From assembly GCA_934525625.1 (NCBI GenBank), contig CAKSZL010000006.1, positions 62,001 to 126,000 of the forward strand: a DNA stretch of 64,000 nt, written 5' to 3'. Under the pieces are notes generated by a model. That model was not told the DNA's origin. It saw only the letters and a list, made by a program, of their open reading frames with translations, and made no database searches. A program made the translations under genes and the position numbers. Position 1 is the stretch's first letter, and each line of letters opens with the position of its first letter. The stretch comes from an uncultured Burkholderiaceae bacterium. GTDB lineage: Bacteria; Pseudomonadota; Gammaproteobacteria; Burkholderiales; Burkholderiaceae_B. Of the stretch, positions 1-7,985 are shown piece after piece.

Positions 1-515
1 GGTGGCCCCATTTCCACGCCGGCCTCGCGCAGCGCATGGTTCAGGCGGATGACGAAGTTGAACAGATTGATGTCGTGCTTGACGAACAGATGGTCGGTCA
101 GATCGTCGATGGAAAACGGCTTGAGCGGCGTGGTGGTGATGGGCACCGGCGAATTGGCCGCGATGAAGGCCAGTATCTGCGAGCCCAGATGAAAATGGCG
201 CAAGATGAGCCAGTTGGCCTGCGGGCTGACGTAGCGCTTCAAGCCCCATACTAGCAGGCGATGCAGCACCGCCGAATGCGACCAGCGCTTGGGCAGGAAG
301 GTCTTGATGATCTGGATGACGATGATCAGCGCGCGGCACAGCGGCCGCAGGAAAGGCAGCAGATACTGGCGCGAATTCGAGCTGGAGTCCCGCAGCCAGG
401 CCGTTTTCACATGATCCGGCAGCGGCGTGCTGCGGTCCAGGTACAAGGCCAGCCAGGGGCTGGGGTCGTCGGGGTCGTGGTGGTCGAAACGGAAGTCGGC
501 GGAAGGCTTGCTCAT
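1..515 (-). CDS. Conserved hypothetical protein, N-terminal part (cut by left window edge)
   Basis: An uninterrupted reading frame begins at an ATG whose bases overlap the stop of the upstream ketosynthase fusion (ATGA overlap), so the two are probably translationally coupled. It runs off the left edge after about 171 codons. Third positions are strongly GC-biased, as in real genes here. The visible part is acidic and polar at first (HHDPDDPSPW), then has a hydrophobic stretch around residues 60-75 and a region rich in aromatic and aliphatic residues. I do not recognise the family. It is the last visible gene of a lipid-modification operon, so a role in the same lipid pathway is an inference from context only. 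Confidence 0.75.
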   Translation of the reverse strand, partial: MSKPSADFRFDHHDPDDPSPWLALYLDRSTPLPDHVKTAWLRDSSSNSRQYLLPFLRPLCRALIIVIQIIKTFLPKRWSHSAVLHRLLVWGLKRYVSPQANWLILRHFHLGSQILAFIAANSPVPITTTPLKPFSIDDLTDHLFVKHDINLFNFVIRLNHALREAGVEMGP

Positions 516-2431
516 GCGTCGTGCTCTTTGACGTGCTGGAATTGCATCAGGTAAAGCGCGGCGGTGCGCCGCGCGGTGTCCACGATGGCGCGTTCGGCGC
601 GGCCCTGGCCGTCGCACTCCAGTGCGATGCCGACGGCGGCCAGCCAGCGCGCCAGGTGGTGTTCGTCGTTGTGCCCATGGTATTCCAGGAAGCGGAAGGC
701 GTCCGGCGGCAAGGGCAGGCAGGCTTTCAGCAAGGGCAGCAGCGCGGGCACGATGCGCTGGCCTGTGCCTTCGATGATGTAGATGGCGCCCAGCAGGCCG
801 ATGGGGTCGCGCGTGGCGGCCAGCGCGTGAAGATAGGCGTTGAGCGCTTCGCCGCCCGGATTGCGGCGCAGGTCTTCGACGCGCTCGGCCGCGCCGCCCG
901 CCTGCTTGTAGTCGTTGAACAGAATCTTGAAGTCGTCCTGTTCCTCGCCGGCATGCTGGTTGATCAGCGCGGCCAGCGGGGCGTAGGTGTCCGACAGCGA
1001 AGCCGTGGCTTCGCGCATCCACTTGGCGCCCTCGCGCACCTGCGGTATCCAGTGCGACATCCACTGCACGTAGTCGTCCGTCCGGAAGCGTTTTTCGCGC
1101 AAGGAAAGCACCAGCGGCGTGCGCCAGACGCGCGAGCGGTAATCGTGCCAGATCGTCGCCAGTTCGGTCAGCAGCGGGCCCAGGCCTTGCGGCGCGTGCG
1201 CCGGGTCGTGGGGCGGCGCGATGGCTTCGGCATCCAGCGAAGCGCCGGCTGCAAGGCCAGCCCCGGCCCGGGCGGCTGCGGGCTCACGCGCGCCGTTCGC
1301 GGCGTCTTCCACTTCCAGCAGCATGTAGGCGGTGGTGAAGCGGCCCGATTCGGGAATGTAGCAAAGTATCTGTTCGCCGGGTTGAACCTCGCGCGTTTGC
1401 AGGAACTCGGCCAGCATGATCAGGATGGAAGCCGCGCCCGTGTTGCCGCGCCAGGCCAGGTTGCTGAACCAGTAGGGCTTGGGTATGGACAGCCCGGCCT
1501 TGTCCAGCAGGTCTTCCACCACCGGTATGAATTTCTCCGATGAGTAATGGCACAGGAAGTGGCGGATGCGGCCGGGGTCTACCCATTGGTCGCGCACCAG
1601 TTGCGCGTATTCGTGGATGCCGATGTCGAACAGATGCGGCAGCAAGCGGATGTCCTGGCGCAGCGACAAAGCGCCGTCGGCCTCGGCGTCCGTCCACGAG
1701 GGGTAGTCCAGGTGGCCTTGCTGGCGGTCGTGCGTCAGCCCCAGCTGCATGCACACGGGGTAGTCGCCGGAGAAGGATTTCTGATGGATCCAGCGCAGGC
1801 GCAAACGCCGCCCCGGCAGCATGTCGCCGGGCGCGTCGCGCCGGCCCAGCGTGACCGCGCCCGCGCCGTCGGACAGCATCCAGCGCAGGAAGTGGGCGTC
1901 GAAATCGGCGTCGTAATTGCGCGCCGAGAACCGCGAACGCTTGAACAGCCGCGAAGGCATTTCGCTGGCGACGGCCAGGCCCAGCGCGTGGCCGTCCAGC
2001 TCGACGGCTTGGGCCACCGCCTGGATGGCGCCCACGCCCGCCGCGCAGATGCCGTGCACCGACAGGGTTTCCATCGGCGCGGCCGCCAGTTCACCCTGGA
2101 TCATGTTGGCAAAGCCCGGCATCAGCGTGTCTCCGCCCGACGAGCCGCTGGCCAGCAGCGACACCTGCTCCAGCCCCAGGCCGCCTTTTTCCAGGCAGTC
2201 GTACACGGCGCGCGCGGCCAGCGCGGCATTGCTCATCGTGGTGCCGCCTCGGGCGTCGATGGCGTAATAGCGTTGCTTGATGCCGTTCTCGGCCAATATC
2301 CTTTGCTTGATGCGGCCCGAGATGCGGTTCAGCGGCGCGATGAAAGCGTCCATGCCGGCGTTGTCCACGGGCTCGCCCGGCAGGTGGTAGCCGGCGCTTT
2401 TCAGGTAAACGCGGTCGAAAGCGGTGGGCAT
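512..2431 (-). CDS. FabH-like 3-oxoacyl-ACP synthase III fused to a haem-oxygenase-like diiron (HDO) domain
   Basis: The 639-residue protein has two parts. Residues 1-375 are a thiolase-fold ketosynthase III: the nucleophile is Cys129 in HGICAAG, with candidate His295 (FLCHYSSEK) and Asn330 (WRGNTGAAS) completing a Cys-His-Asn triad. A linker rich in Ala, Gly and Pro (about 378-415) leads to an all-helical domain (about 420-639) with the metal-ligand pattern of the TenA/haem-oxygenase-like iron enzymes: H493/E496/E497, E554 in YIIEGTGQR, and the cluster YHGHNDEHH at 584-592. FabH normally condenses acyl-CoA with malonyl-ACP. HDO enzymes oxidise or decarboxylate acyl chains or amino acids. The gene starts 4 bases after the desaturase stop and overlaps the next gene by ATGA. 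The fusion is unusual and the product is unknown. Confidence 0.82.
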   Translation of the reverse strand: MPTAFDRVYLKSAGYHLPGEPVDNAGMDAFIAPLNRISGRIKQRILAENGIKQRYYAIDARGGTTMSNAALAARAVYDCLEKGGLGLEQVSLLASGSSGGDTLMPGFANMIQGELAAAPMETLSVHGICAAGVGAIQAVAQAVELDGHALGLAVASEMPSRLFKRSRFSARNYDADFDAHFLRWMLSDGAGAVTLGRRDAPGDMLPGRRLRLRWIHQKSFSGDYPVCMQLGLTHDRQQGHLDYPSWTDAEADGALSLRQDIRLLPHLFDIGIHEYAQLVRDQWVDPGRIRHFLCHYSSEKFIPVVEDLLDKAGLSIPKPYWFSNLAWRGNTGAASILIMLAEFLQTREVQPGEQILCYIPESGRFTTAYMLLEVEDAANGAREPAAARAGAGLAAGASLDAEAIAPPHDPAHAPQGLGPLLTELATIWHDYRSRVWRTPLVLSLREKRFRTDDYVQWMSHWIPQVREGAKWMREATASLSDTYAPLAALINQHAGEEQDDFKILFNDYKQAGGAAERVEDLRRNPGGEALNAYLHALAATRDPIGLLGAIYIIEGTGQRIVPALLPLLKACLPLPPDAFRFLEYHGHNDEHHLARWLAAVGIALECDGQGRAERAIVDTARRTAALYLMQFQHVKEHDA

Positions 2432-2435
2432 GGGT

Positions 2436-3374
2436 TCATGTCTCCGGGAAGAGGGATGGCGGGGCGGAGGGCTGGGCCGCCTTCAGGGGCGTGCTGCGAA
2501 AGCGCGGGAGAACGGCGCCCAGCAGGAATACCCGCCCCATGTATGGCAGCAGTCCGGCTTCGTTCAGTTGCGGCGACACGCGGCGCCGGTAGATGCGCCA
2601 ATGCAAAGGTGCCAGTTCGGACCAATGCGCGCGGCTGTGTTCGTGATGCGCGGTGTGATAGCCGATATTGAACAGCAGCGGGTTGACCAGGCCCTCGAAG
2701 TTGCGCGCGTAGTCCAGGCGCGGCTGGCCCAGGCGGCTGGCGCGGCTGCCGTCGGCATGCGCATGCTGCAGATAGTTGGTGGCCAGCAGCCAATGCAGGC
2801 CGTGCAACTGGGGCAGAATCACGTACAGCAGGCCTTTTTGCGCATCCAGCAGCAGCACGCCCAGCCATAGCCCCAGCCACAAGACGTATTGCGCCAGGCA
2901 ATAGCGCCACACGCCGGGCTGGTGGCGGCGCAGCCCTTGCAGCCAGCCGTAGATGTGCGGGTACAGCGCGCCGACGGCCTGCATGGGGTGCAGCAGGTAT
3001 CCCCATAAATGATTCGTGTCGCCGCCGCGAAAGCGGTAGGTGCGCGCGATGTCGCACTCCCCATGTTTATGGCGATGATGGTTGGCGTCGTGGGCGGGCC
3101 AGAACACGCAGGTGGGGTGGCCCTGGCACAGGGTCAGGTAGCAGTCCGTCAGCCGGTTGGCCCGGCGGCCATGCCACATGCGCAAATGGGTGTGGTTGTG
3201 ATGGATGACGCCCACGCCCAGCGTCAGGAACAGCAGCAGTCCGTACAGCAGGTACGAAAAACCATGCGCCCATTGCCAGGCGACGAGGGCCGGGAAAGCC
3301 GCCAGATACAGCAGGCTTTGCAGGTCGCGGCGGTGGCGCAGGCGCGGGAACCAAGGGGTTCGGGGCGTGCTCAT
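2436..3374 (-). CDS. Membrane fatty acid desaturase
   Basis: A 312-residue integral membrane desaturase. The three histidine boxes that hold the diiron site are visible: HHNHTH near residue 58, HDANHHRHKH near 94, and HTAHHEH near 240, between hydrophobic helices such as FSYLLYGLLLFLTLGVGV. The family inserts double bonds into acyl chains at the inner membrane using oxygen and electrons from a carrier; none is encoded in view. The start is the ATG at 3374, overlapping the stop of the upstream hydroxylase (ATGA), which indicates translational coupling. The ketosynthase fusion follows after 4 bases. Substrate and regiochemistry cannot be read from the sequence. A longer open frame through this start is out of frame with the hydroxylase and is not real. 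Confidence 0.9.
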   Translation of the reverse strand: MSTPRTPWFPRLRHRRDLQSLLYLAAFPALVAWQWAHGFSYLLYGLLLFLTLGVGVIHHNHTHLRMWHGRRANRLTDCYLTLCQGHPTCVFWPAHDANHHRHKHGECDIARTYRFRGGDTNHLWGYLLHPMQAVGALYPHIYGWLQGLRRHQPGVWRYCLAQYVLWLGLWLGVLLLDAQKGLLYVILPQLHGLHWLLATNYLQHAHADGSRASRLGQPRLDYARNFEGLVNPLLFNIGYHTAHHEHSRAHWSELAPLHWRIYRRRVSPQLNEAGLLPYMGRVFLLGAVLPRFRSTPLKAAQPSAPPSLFPET

Positions 3375-4156
3375 GGCGGGGCGGCCCTCCCTTGCGCGGC
3401 CTGCTGCGCCATATGCCGGGCGATATGCGGCTGGGCGGCGTCGGCGGTCAGCCGCGTGCGGAACAGGCGGTCCATGAAGGTGAACTGAAAGCCGTAGTTG
3501 CCGTGGTAGCAGGCGTGGTGCAGATGATGCCGGCGGCTGGCGGCGAACCAATGGGCGTACGACACGCGCGGGAAGAAATCGTAGTTGGCGTGGCCCACGC
3601 AATTGAAGAACAGGCTGAATACCGGCACCGACGTCAGCGACCAGAAGCTGAATTCGTGCACCATCATGGGCAGCAGGATGACGTTGCCCAGCATCAGCGC
3701 CTCGATGGGATGAAAGGCGTAGGTGGCGAAGGGCGTGGTTACGACGGAGCGATGATGGGGCGCATGGAAGCGCTTGAGCCAGCGCGTATGCAGCAGGCGG
3801 TGATTGATCCAGAAGTGGATGTCGTTCCAGGCCACCAGCGCGAGTATTTCCAGCGCGATGCGGCCCGCGCTCGCGTGGGGCGTCAGCGTGGCCCAGCCCA
3901 GTTGTATGAGCCCCCACGGGAAGATCATGCCCAGGCCGAAGATCAGGACGGAGACGAAAGACAGGCCGAACTCGCGGCGCAATTGGCCGGGCGCCAGGGG
4001 GCGCGGGTCCAGCGGCCGGCCTATGCCCAGCGCGGGCAGCAGGTGATGCGTCAGCAGCCAGGTGAGCCCGCCGAACAGCAGATAGATGCCGCCGAAGAAA
4101 GCCAGGCCCCACAGCATGATTTCGACGGCGGACAGCGATGCGAAGAGGGCGCCCAC
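3371..4156 (-). CDS. Sterol desaturase / fatty acid hydroxylase superfamily membrane protein
   Basis: About 261 residues with four or more membrane helices and the histidine motifs of the FA_hydroxylase family: HFWINHRLLH, FHAPHHRSV and the C-terminal RRHHLHHACYH. These bind a diiron centre that hydroxylates or desaturates lipids. The upstream gene ends at 4168, and possible starts are TTG at 4171 (overlapping that stop), GTG at 4156 and ATG at 4117. I use GTG 4156, but the TTGA overlap at 4171 would match the coupling style of this operon. The frame stays open far upstream through the helical-repeat gene, but that extension is a GC-rich shadow. The gene ends overlapping the desaturase start. 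Confidence 0.85.
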   Translation of the reverse strand: MGALFASLSAVEIMLWGLAFFGGIYLLFGGLTWLLTHHLLPALGIGRPLDPRPLAPGQLRREFGLSFVSVLIFGLGMIFPWGLIQLGWATLTPHASAGRIALEILALVAWNDIHFWINHRLLHTRWLKRFHAPHHRSVVTTPFATYAFHPIEALMLGNVILLPMMVHEFSFWSLTSVPVFSLFFNCVGHANYDFFPRVSYAHWFAASRRHHLHHACYHGNYGFQFTFMDRLFRTRLTADAAQPHIARHMAQQAAQGRAAPP

Positions 4157-4167
4157 GCCCGCTCCCG

Positions 4168-5526
4168 TCAAGGCGCGGCCTCGTCGCCGGCGTCCAGGCC
4201 GGCCATGCGCGCCGCCATCGCGGCCATCACCATCGCGGCTTGCGCGTCCGGCATCGCGCGCGCAAAGCGCAGCGCGCCGGCATAGTCTTTCCGCAGCGCC
4301 AGCCGGTTCGCGGCGGCGAAGACCGCCAACTCGCGCGTGCCTTCCGCGCCGTCGGCCATGGCCAGTTCGTAGGCATCGTCGGCACGCCCCAGCCTGGCCA
4401 GCTCCGCGGGCGTGTTCATGGCGATCACGCGGATGGCGGGGGTGGTTTGCTTGGCTTGCCTGGATTGCTCCGCCAAAGTCCTGAGTTCGCGCGCGGCGCC
4501 CACCGTATCGCCCATGGCGGCCTGGGCCTTGGCAAGCTCGAACCGCACTCGCATGCGGCTTTCGATTTCCGGCAGATCCTGGGCCTGCTTGCGTACGTCT
4601 TCGAACACGCCTTGGCCTTGTTCGGTTTTGCCGGCCTGGTACAGCAACGCAGCGACTCTGGCCTGCCAAGGCAGGGCCGCCGCGCGTTCGGGTGCTTTTT
4701 CCAGGGCCTTGCGGGCATTGTCCAGCATGCCGGCGGCGGTTTCCCGGCTGGTGCCGGGGGCGGTTGCCGGGCCGGCCCAGACGACGCCCGCATACAGCCA
4801 CGACTGCTCTTCTTCCAGCTCGCGCGCCAGGATGGTCGCGTCGTCGCGCGGCGCCGCGCCGGGGTCGGCCTTGGCCCAGGCCGAATACAGATGGAACAAT
4901 TGTTCGGGCGAGACCGGCATATCGTCTGCGAAGCCTTGGGCGAAGGACGCGCGCGCCAGTTGCGCGGCCTCTTCCCGGTAGCCGATGTCGGCCATGGCCT
5001 GCGCCACTTGCAGCATCAGCGCCAGCATCATGGCGTTCATGGGCATGCCCCGCGTGCGCACTTGGGCAAGCTTGTCCAGCAAGGCCTTGCCTTCCAGCGG
5101 TTCGCCGGCCCGCGCCATCAGCCGCGCCAGCCTCATGTCGGTGCCGGCGTGGTTCAGGCGCTCGACGGGCGTCTGGCTTCCCAGCAGTTCGTTGGCCCGG
5201 CGCAGCGACGCCAGGGCGTCGCGCTTGTTCTCGCGGGTCAGCAGATAAGCGGCTTCGTCCGCCAGGAAAGCCGCCTGTTGCCAGGGTTGCTCCAGTTCGC
5301 CGATGGTGCGCTTGGCTTCGTCCGCCAGGCCGGCCGCCAACTGGGCACGCGCCAAAGACATGCCGATGCGCTGGCGCTCGAAGACGTCCTGAGCGGCTTC
5401 CTGGTAGGCGGCGATTTCGTCGGCCAGGCAGTTGGCGTGGACGGCGTCCGCGCAGGGCGCGGCCCAGAGCCGCAGCGGAAAGCCCAATACCAGCAGCAAG
5501 GCCAGGCAGGTGTGACGGTACGGCAT
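4168..5526 (-). CDS. Secreted alpha-helical repeat (TPR-like) protein
   Basis: From the ATG at 5526 the product is about 452 residues with a clear signal peptide (MPYRHTCLALLLVLGFPLRLWA, shown here only as its span, residues 1-22). An AAGGG ribosome site lies about 10 bases before this ATG, whereas the earlier in-frame ATGs at 5544 and 5628 lack one. The mature protein is a run of Ala/Leu/Arg-rich amphipathic helices with TPR-like spacing and no catalytic motif. Helical-repeat proteins usually scaffold other proteins. Its position as first gene of the lipid operon suggests a periplasmic adaptor or substrate-handling role, which is inference. The stop overlaps or nearly overlaps the hydroxylase start. 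Confidence 0.7.
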   Translation of the reverse strand: MPYRHTCLALLLVLGFPLRLWAAPCADAVHANCLADEIAAYQEAAQDVFERQRIGMSLARAQLAAGLADEAKRTIGELEQPWQQAAFLADEAAYLLTRENKRDALASLRRANELLGSQTPVERLNHAGTDMRLARLMARAGEPLEGKALLDKLAQVRTRGMPMNAMMLALMLQVAQAMADIGYREEAAQLARASFAQGFADDMPVSPEQLFHLYSAWAKADPGAAPRDDATILARELEEEQSWLYAGVVWAGPATAPGTSRETAAGMLDNARKALEKAPERAAALPWQARVAALLYQAGKTEQGQGVFEDVRKQAQDLPEIESRMRVRFELAKAQAAMGDTVGAARELRTLAEQSRQAKQTTPAIRVIAMNTPAELARLGRADDAYELAMADGAEGTRELAVFAAANRLALRKDYAGALRFARAMPDAQAAMVMAAMAARMAGLDAGDEAAP

Positions 5527-5745
5527 GGAAAACAAACCCTTCATGGTTGGAGGACATCTTGGCGGGGATTGTAGGATCGGCCGCGGCGCATGGGCCGGCC
5601 ATGCGGTAACAAAATGGCACGCCTGCATGGTTTCCGGCGTCGGTGTTTACAGTTTGAGACTTTTTGTGCCGGGCCAGAGGCTATCATCATCGGTTGCCGC
5701 GAGCGGGGCCGCCGCGAGTAGCCATGGCAAGAACGAAGGTTGCAT

Positions 5746-7776
5746 ATGTCCAGGGAAGAAGCATATAAGAACATGGCGCAGCCGGCGCCCGGCAGCTCGG
5801 GCGTGACGCTGCGCTGGCCTTGGCTGACCTTGCTGATGACGCTGGCGCTGGTGATCGCCCATGTGTGGATGGCCGGGAAAGCGGGCGGGTATGGGCCTTA
5901 CGACGCCACCACGCTGACCGAGCTGGGCGCCAACGTGGCGCCCTTGTCGGCCACGGGCGACTTCTGGCGCTTGTGGGCCAGCCTATTCCTGCACGAATCA
6001 TGGGGGCATCTGCTGCAGAATGCCGCGGTGCTGCTCATCGTGGGCGCGACGCTGGAATCCCTGACGTCGCGCGGCGTCTGGCTATTCGTATATGCCGTGG
6101 GCGGGCTGTTCGCCGCCTGGATGTCGGCCGTCTGGCATTTCGACTATTCCACGGTTTCGATGCTGGGCGCCGTGCGGCAAATCGTCTACGTCAGCGTGGG
6201 CGCGTCGGGTGCGATACTCAGCTTGGCGGGCGCGGAACTCGTCTTGGCGCTGGCTGTATTTTTGTCGCCGGGCCGCGCCCAGGCAAAAATCGCCGCATTG
6301 GGGAATACCTCGCACGAACACGATACCGCGCGGGCGAGCAGTTTGCTGCGCGGCGCTTTGATGGTGCCGGTGCTGACGCTGGTCTACGGCATGTTCGACG
6401 CCAGCGTGGACAACATCGCGCATGTCGCCGGTTTCGGCTTCGGGCTGGCGGCGGGACTGGCCGTGGCGCTCGTGCACAAGGGTTGGCTGGTATCGGGCGT
6501 GGCCGCGCTCGGCGGGCTGGCGTGCGCCGGCTGGGTTGCATGGGCCGGCTACGTGCGCGTGCATGGCCTGCCCGAACGCGATGCCATACGCGGGATGGCC
6601 GTCACCTTGCAGGACGAGCAGATGGAGGCGCGGCGCCGGGAACAACTGCTGGAGACGGAAGTGCAAAGCCTTCCGCCCGAAGCCACACCCGACGAGGCGC
6701 GCGGCATCGTCATCGCCGAGCCCTTCATCGGCCGCGTCATCCCCACGGCGCAGCCGGGCCGCGTGCAACTGCTCAAGAACTACGACGAAGCCGAGGTCAT
6801 GGAATACGACCTGGAGCAAGGGCGGCGCGTGGCCACCTGGCTCAAGCAGAAGTATCCGGCGGGCAAGACCTGGGGCTGTCCGGCGCCGCAATGCCACGGC
6901 ATAGGCGTGACGGACATGGCGCTGTCTCCCGACCAGAGCAAGGCTTTTTTCAGCAATCTCCAGGCTGGCCGCGTCAGCCGGGTGGACAGGGCGACCGGCA
7001 AGGTGGAGTTCAGCGTGCCTACCGGCAGCTTCCCGGTGCGCCTGCTGGCGCACGAAGGCCGGGTCTACGTCCATGATTGGGTGGATGCGAGCCTGACCGT
7101 GCTGGACGCGCGCGACGGCAAGGTGCTGCAAACCCATCAATTGGATGCCATGGACGAGAACCGTCGCGCCTGGCCGGACGGCGGCACCATGGCGCTGTCC
7201 GCCGATGGGCGGCGCCTGTACGTGGCGAGCCGCCAGGGCAAGGTGACCGTGCTCGACGTCGAGAAAGAGACGACGCAACTGTGGCAGCCCCCGCGGACGG
7301 ACCATGGCAAAGAGCACACCCATCCCCCCGAGCTGGATAGGGTCAGGCGCACAGGCGTGGGGGGCCAAGGCGCGGTGTGGCTGCTACACCCCGACGGCGT
7401 TTCCTATCCCGAAGGCGAAACGCGCCGCCGGCACGTGGTCTACAAGCTGTCCACCACCGGCCGCCCGCCCATGTCTTTCATGCGCGACGCCTATTTGGAC
7501 CTCAGCGGCGAGCACGGCTTGATACTGTTCGTCGTCGACGGCTACGTGCTGGCCAGTTCTTCGCAGACCGGGCAGTTGCTGCGCGTCTACCCGTTGGCTT
7601 TTCCCGAGTCTTCGCTGCTGGTGCTCGACGTGCTGGACGACCGCCGTTTCTACGTGGCGGGCCGCGAGGGCCTGCAGATCTTCGACGTGGACAAGGCGCT
7701 TCGGGTAGACCCGATCGCCACGGACTACCAGCTTCATCTGGATCGCCAGCGCCAGGGCGTGCGCCCGCGCTACTGA
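5746..7776 (+). CDS. Rhomboid-family intramembrane serine protease fused to a C-terminal beta-propeller-like domain
   Basis: The first 260 or so residues are a rhomboid fold: the conserved H-x4-H-L-x2-N segment (HESWGHLLQN, about residues 83-92), the catalytic serine in VGASGAI (near 154) and the catalytic histidine in NIAHVAGFGFG (near 226), each in a predicted membrane helix. After helices at 248-270 comes a soluble region of about 400 residues with repeated strand-turn patterns such as VYVHDWVDASLTVLDARDGKVL and RLYVASRQGKVTVLDV, typical of YVTN/PQQ-type beta-propellers. Rhomboids cleave transmembrane substrates. A propeller would be a substrate-binding or sensing module, by inference. ATG 5746 has GAAGG six bases upstream; TTG 5740 is an alternative. 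It is divergent from the lipid operon with about 220 bases between. Confidence 0.85.
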   Translation: MSREEAYKNMAQPAPGSSGVTLRWPWLTLLMTLALVIAHVWMAGKAGGYGPYDATTLTELGANVAPLSATGDFWRLWASLFLHESWGHLLQNAAVLLIVGATLESLTSRGVWLFVYAVGGLFAAWMSAVWHFDYSTVSMLGAVRQIVYVSVGASGAILSLAGAELVLALAVFLSPGRAQAKIAALGNTSHEHDTARASSLLRGALMVPVLTLVYGMFDASVDNIAHVAGFGFGLAAGLAVALVHKGWLVSGVAALGGLACAGWVAWAGYVRVHGLPERDAIRGMAVTLQDEQMEARRREQLLETEVQSLPPEATPDEARGIVIAEPFIGRVIPTAQPGRVQLLKNYDEAEVMEYDLEQGRRVATWLKQKYPAGKTWGCPAPQCHGIGVTDMALSPDQSKAFFSNLQAGRVSRVDRATGKVEFSVPTGSFPVRLLAHEGRVYVHDWVDASLTVLDARDGKVLQTHQLDAMDENRRAWPDGGTMALSADGRRLYVASRQGKVTVLDVEKETTQLWQPPRTDHGKEHTHPPELDRVRRTGVGGQGAVWLLHPDGVSYPEGETRRRHVVYKLSTTGRPPMSFMRDAYLDLSGEHGLILFVVDGYVLASSSQTGQLLRVYPLAFPESSLLVLDVLDDRRFYVAGREGLQIFDVDKALRVDPIATDYQLHLDRQRQGVRPRY

Positions 7777-7825
7777 TGCGCTGATTCCACAAACCTTGAC
7801 TTTATGCGCCTTCTTGCGTGACGTA

Positions 7826-7870
7826 TTTCTTACCATCGTTATATACTACTAAACATAGCGTTTTATTCTA
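7826..7870 (+). promoter_or_regulatory. AT-rich promoter region of the TonB receptor gene
   Basis: This is a sharp AT-rich island in GC-rich DNA, about 120-160 bases before the receptor start. It contains TTCTTAC at 7827, TATATACTACTA at 7840 and ATTCTAACG near 7865. A similar arrangement (TTCTTAC then TATATCTATTA) occurs on the minus strand before the binding-protein gene at 13048. A match to a canonical Fur box was looked for and not seen. The exact promoter cannot be fixed by eye. Confidence 0.4.
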
Positions 7871-7985
7871 ACGATTGGTTTCAAATGGAAATATGGGGAT
7901 GCGGCTTGCCGCATCATTTTTATGTCTGGAGAAAACCTCGGCATCCGTCCGAGGCATGCATTCCAAAAAAAGTCTGGGGAAACAA

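Noticed and set aside
2436..4112. A single 558-codon frame covering hydroxylase and desaturase
   Set aside because: The first half is out of frame with the hydroxylase; the desaturase begins at 3374.
7777..7985. A Fur box before the TonB receptor
   Set aside because: No stretch comes close to the GATAATGATAATCATTATC consensus on either strand.
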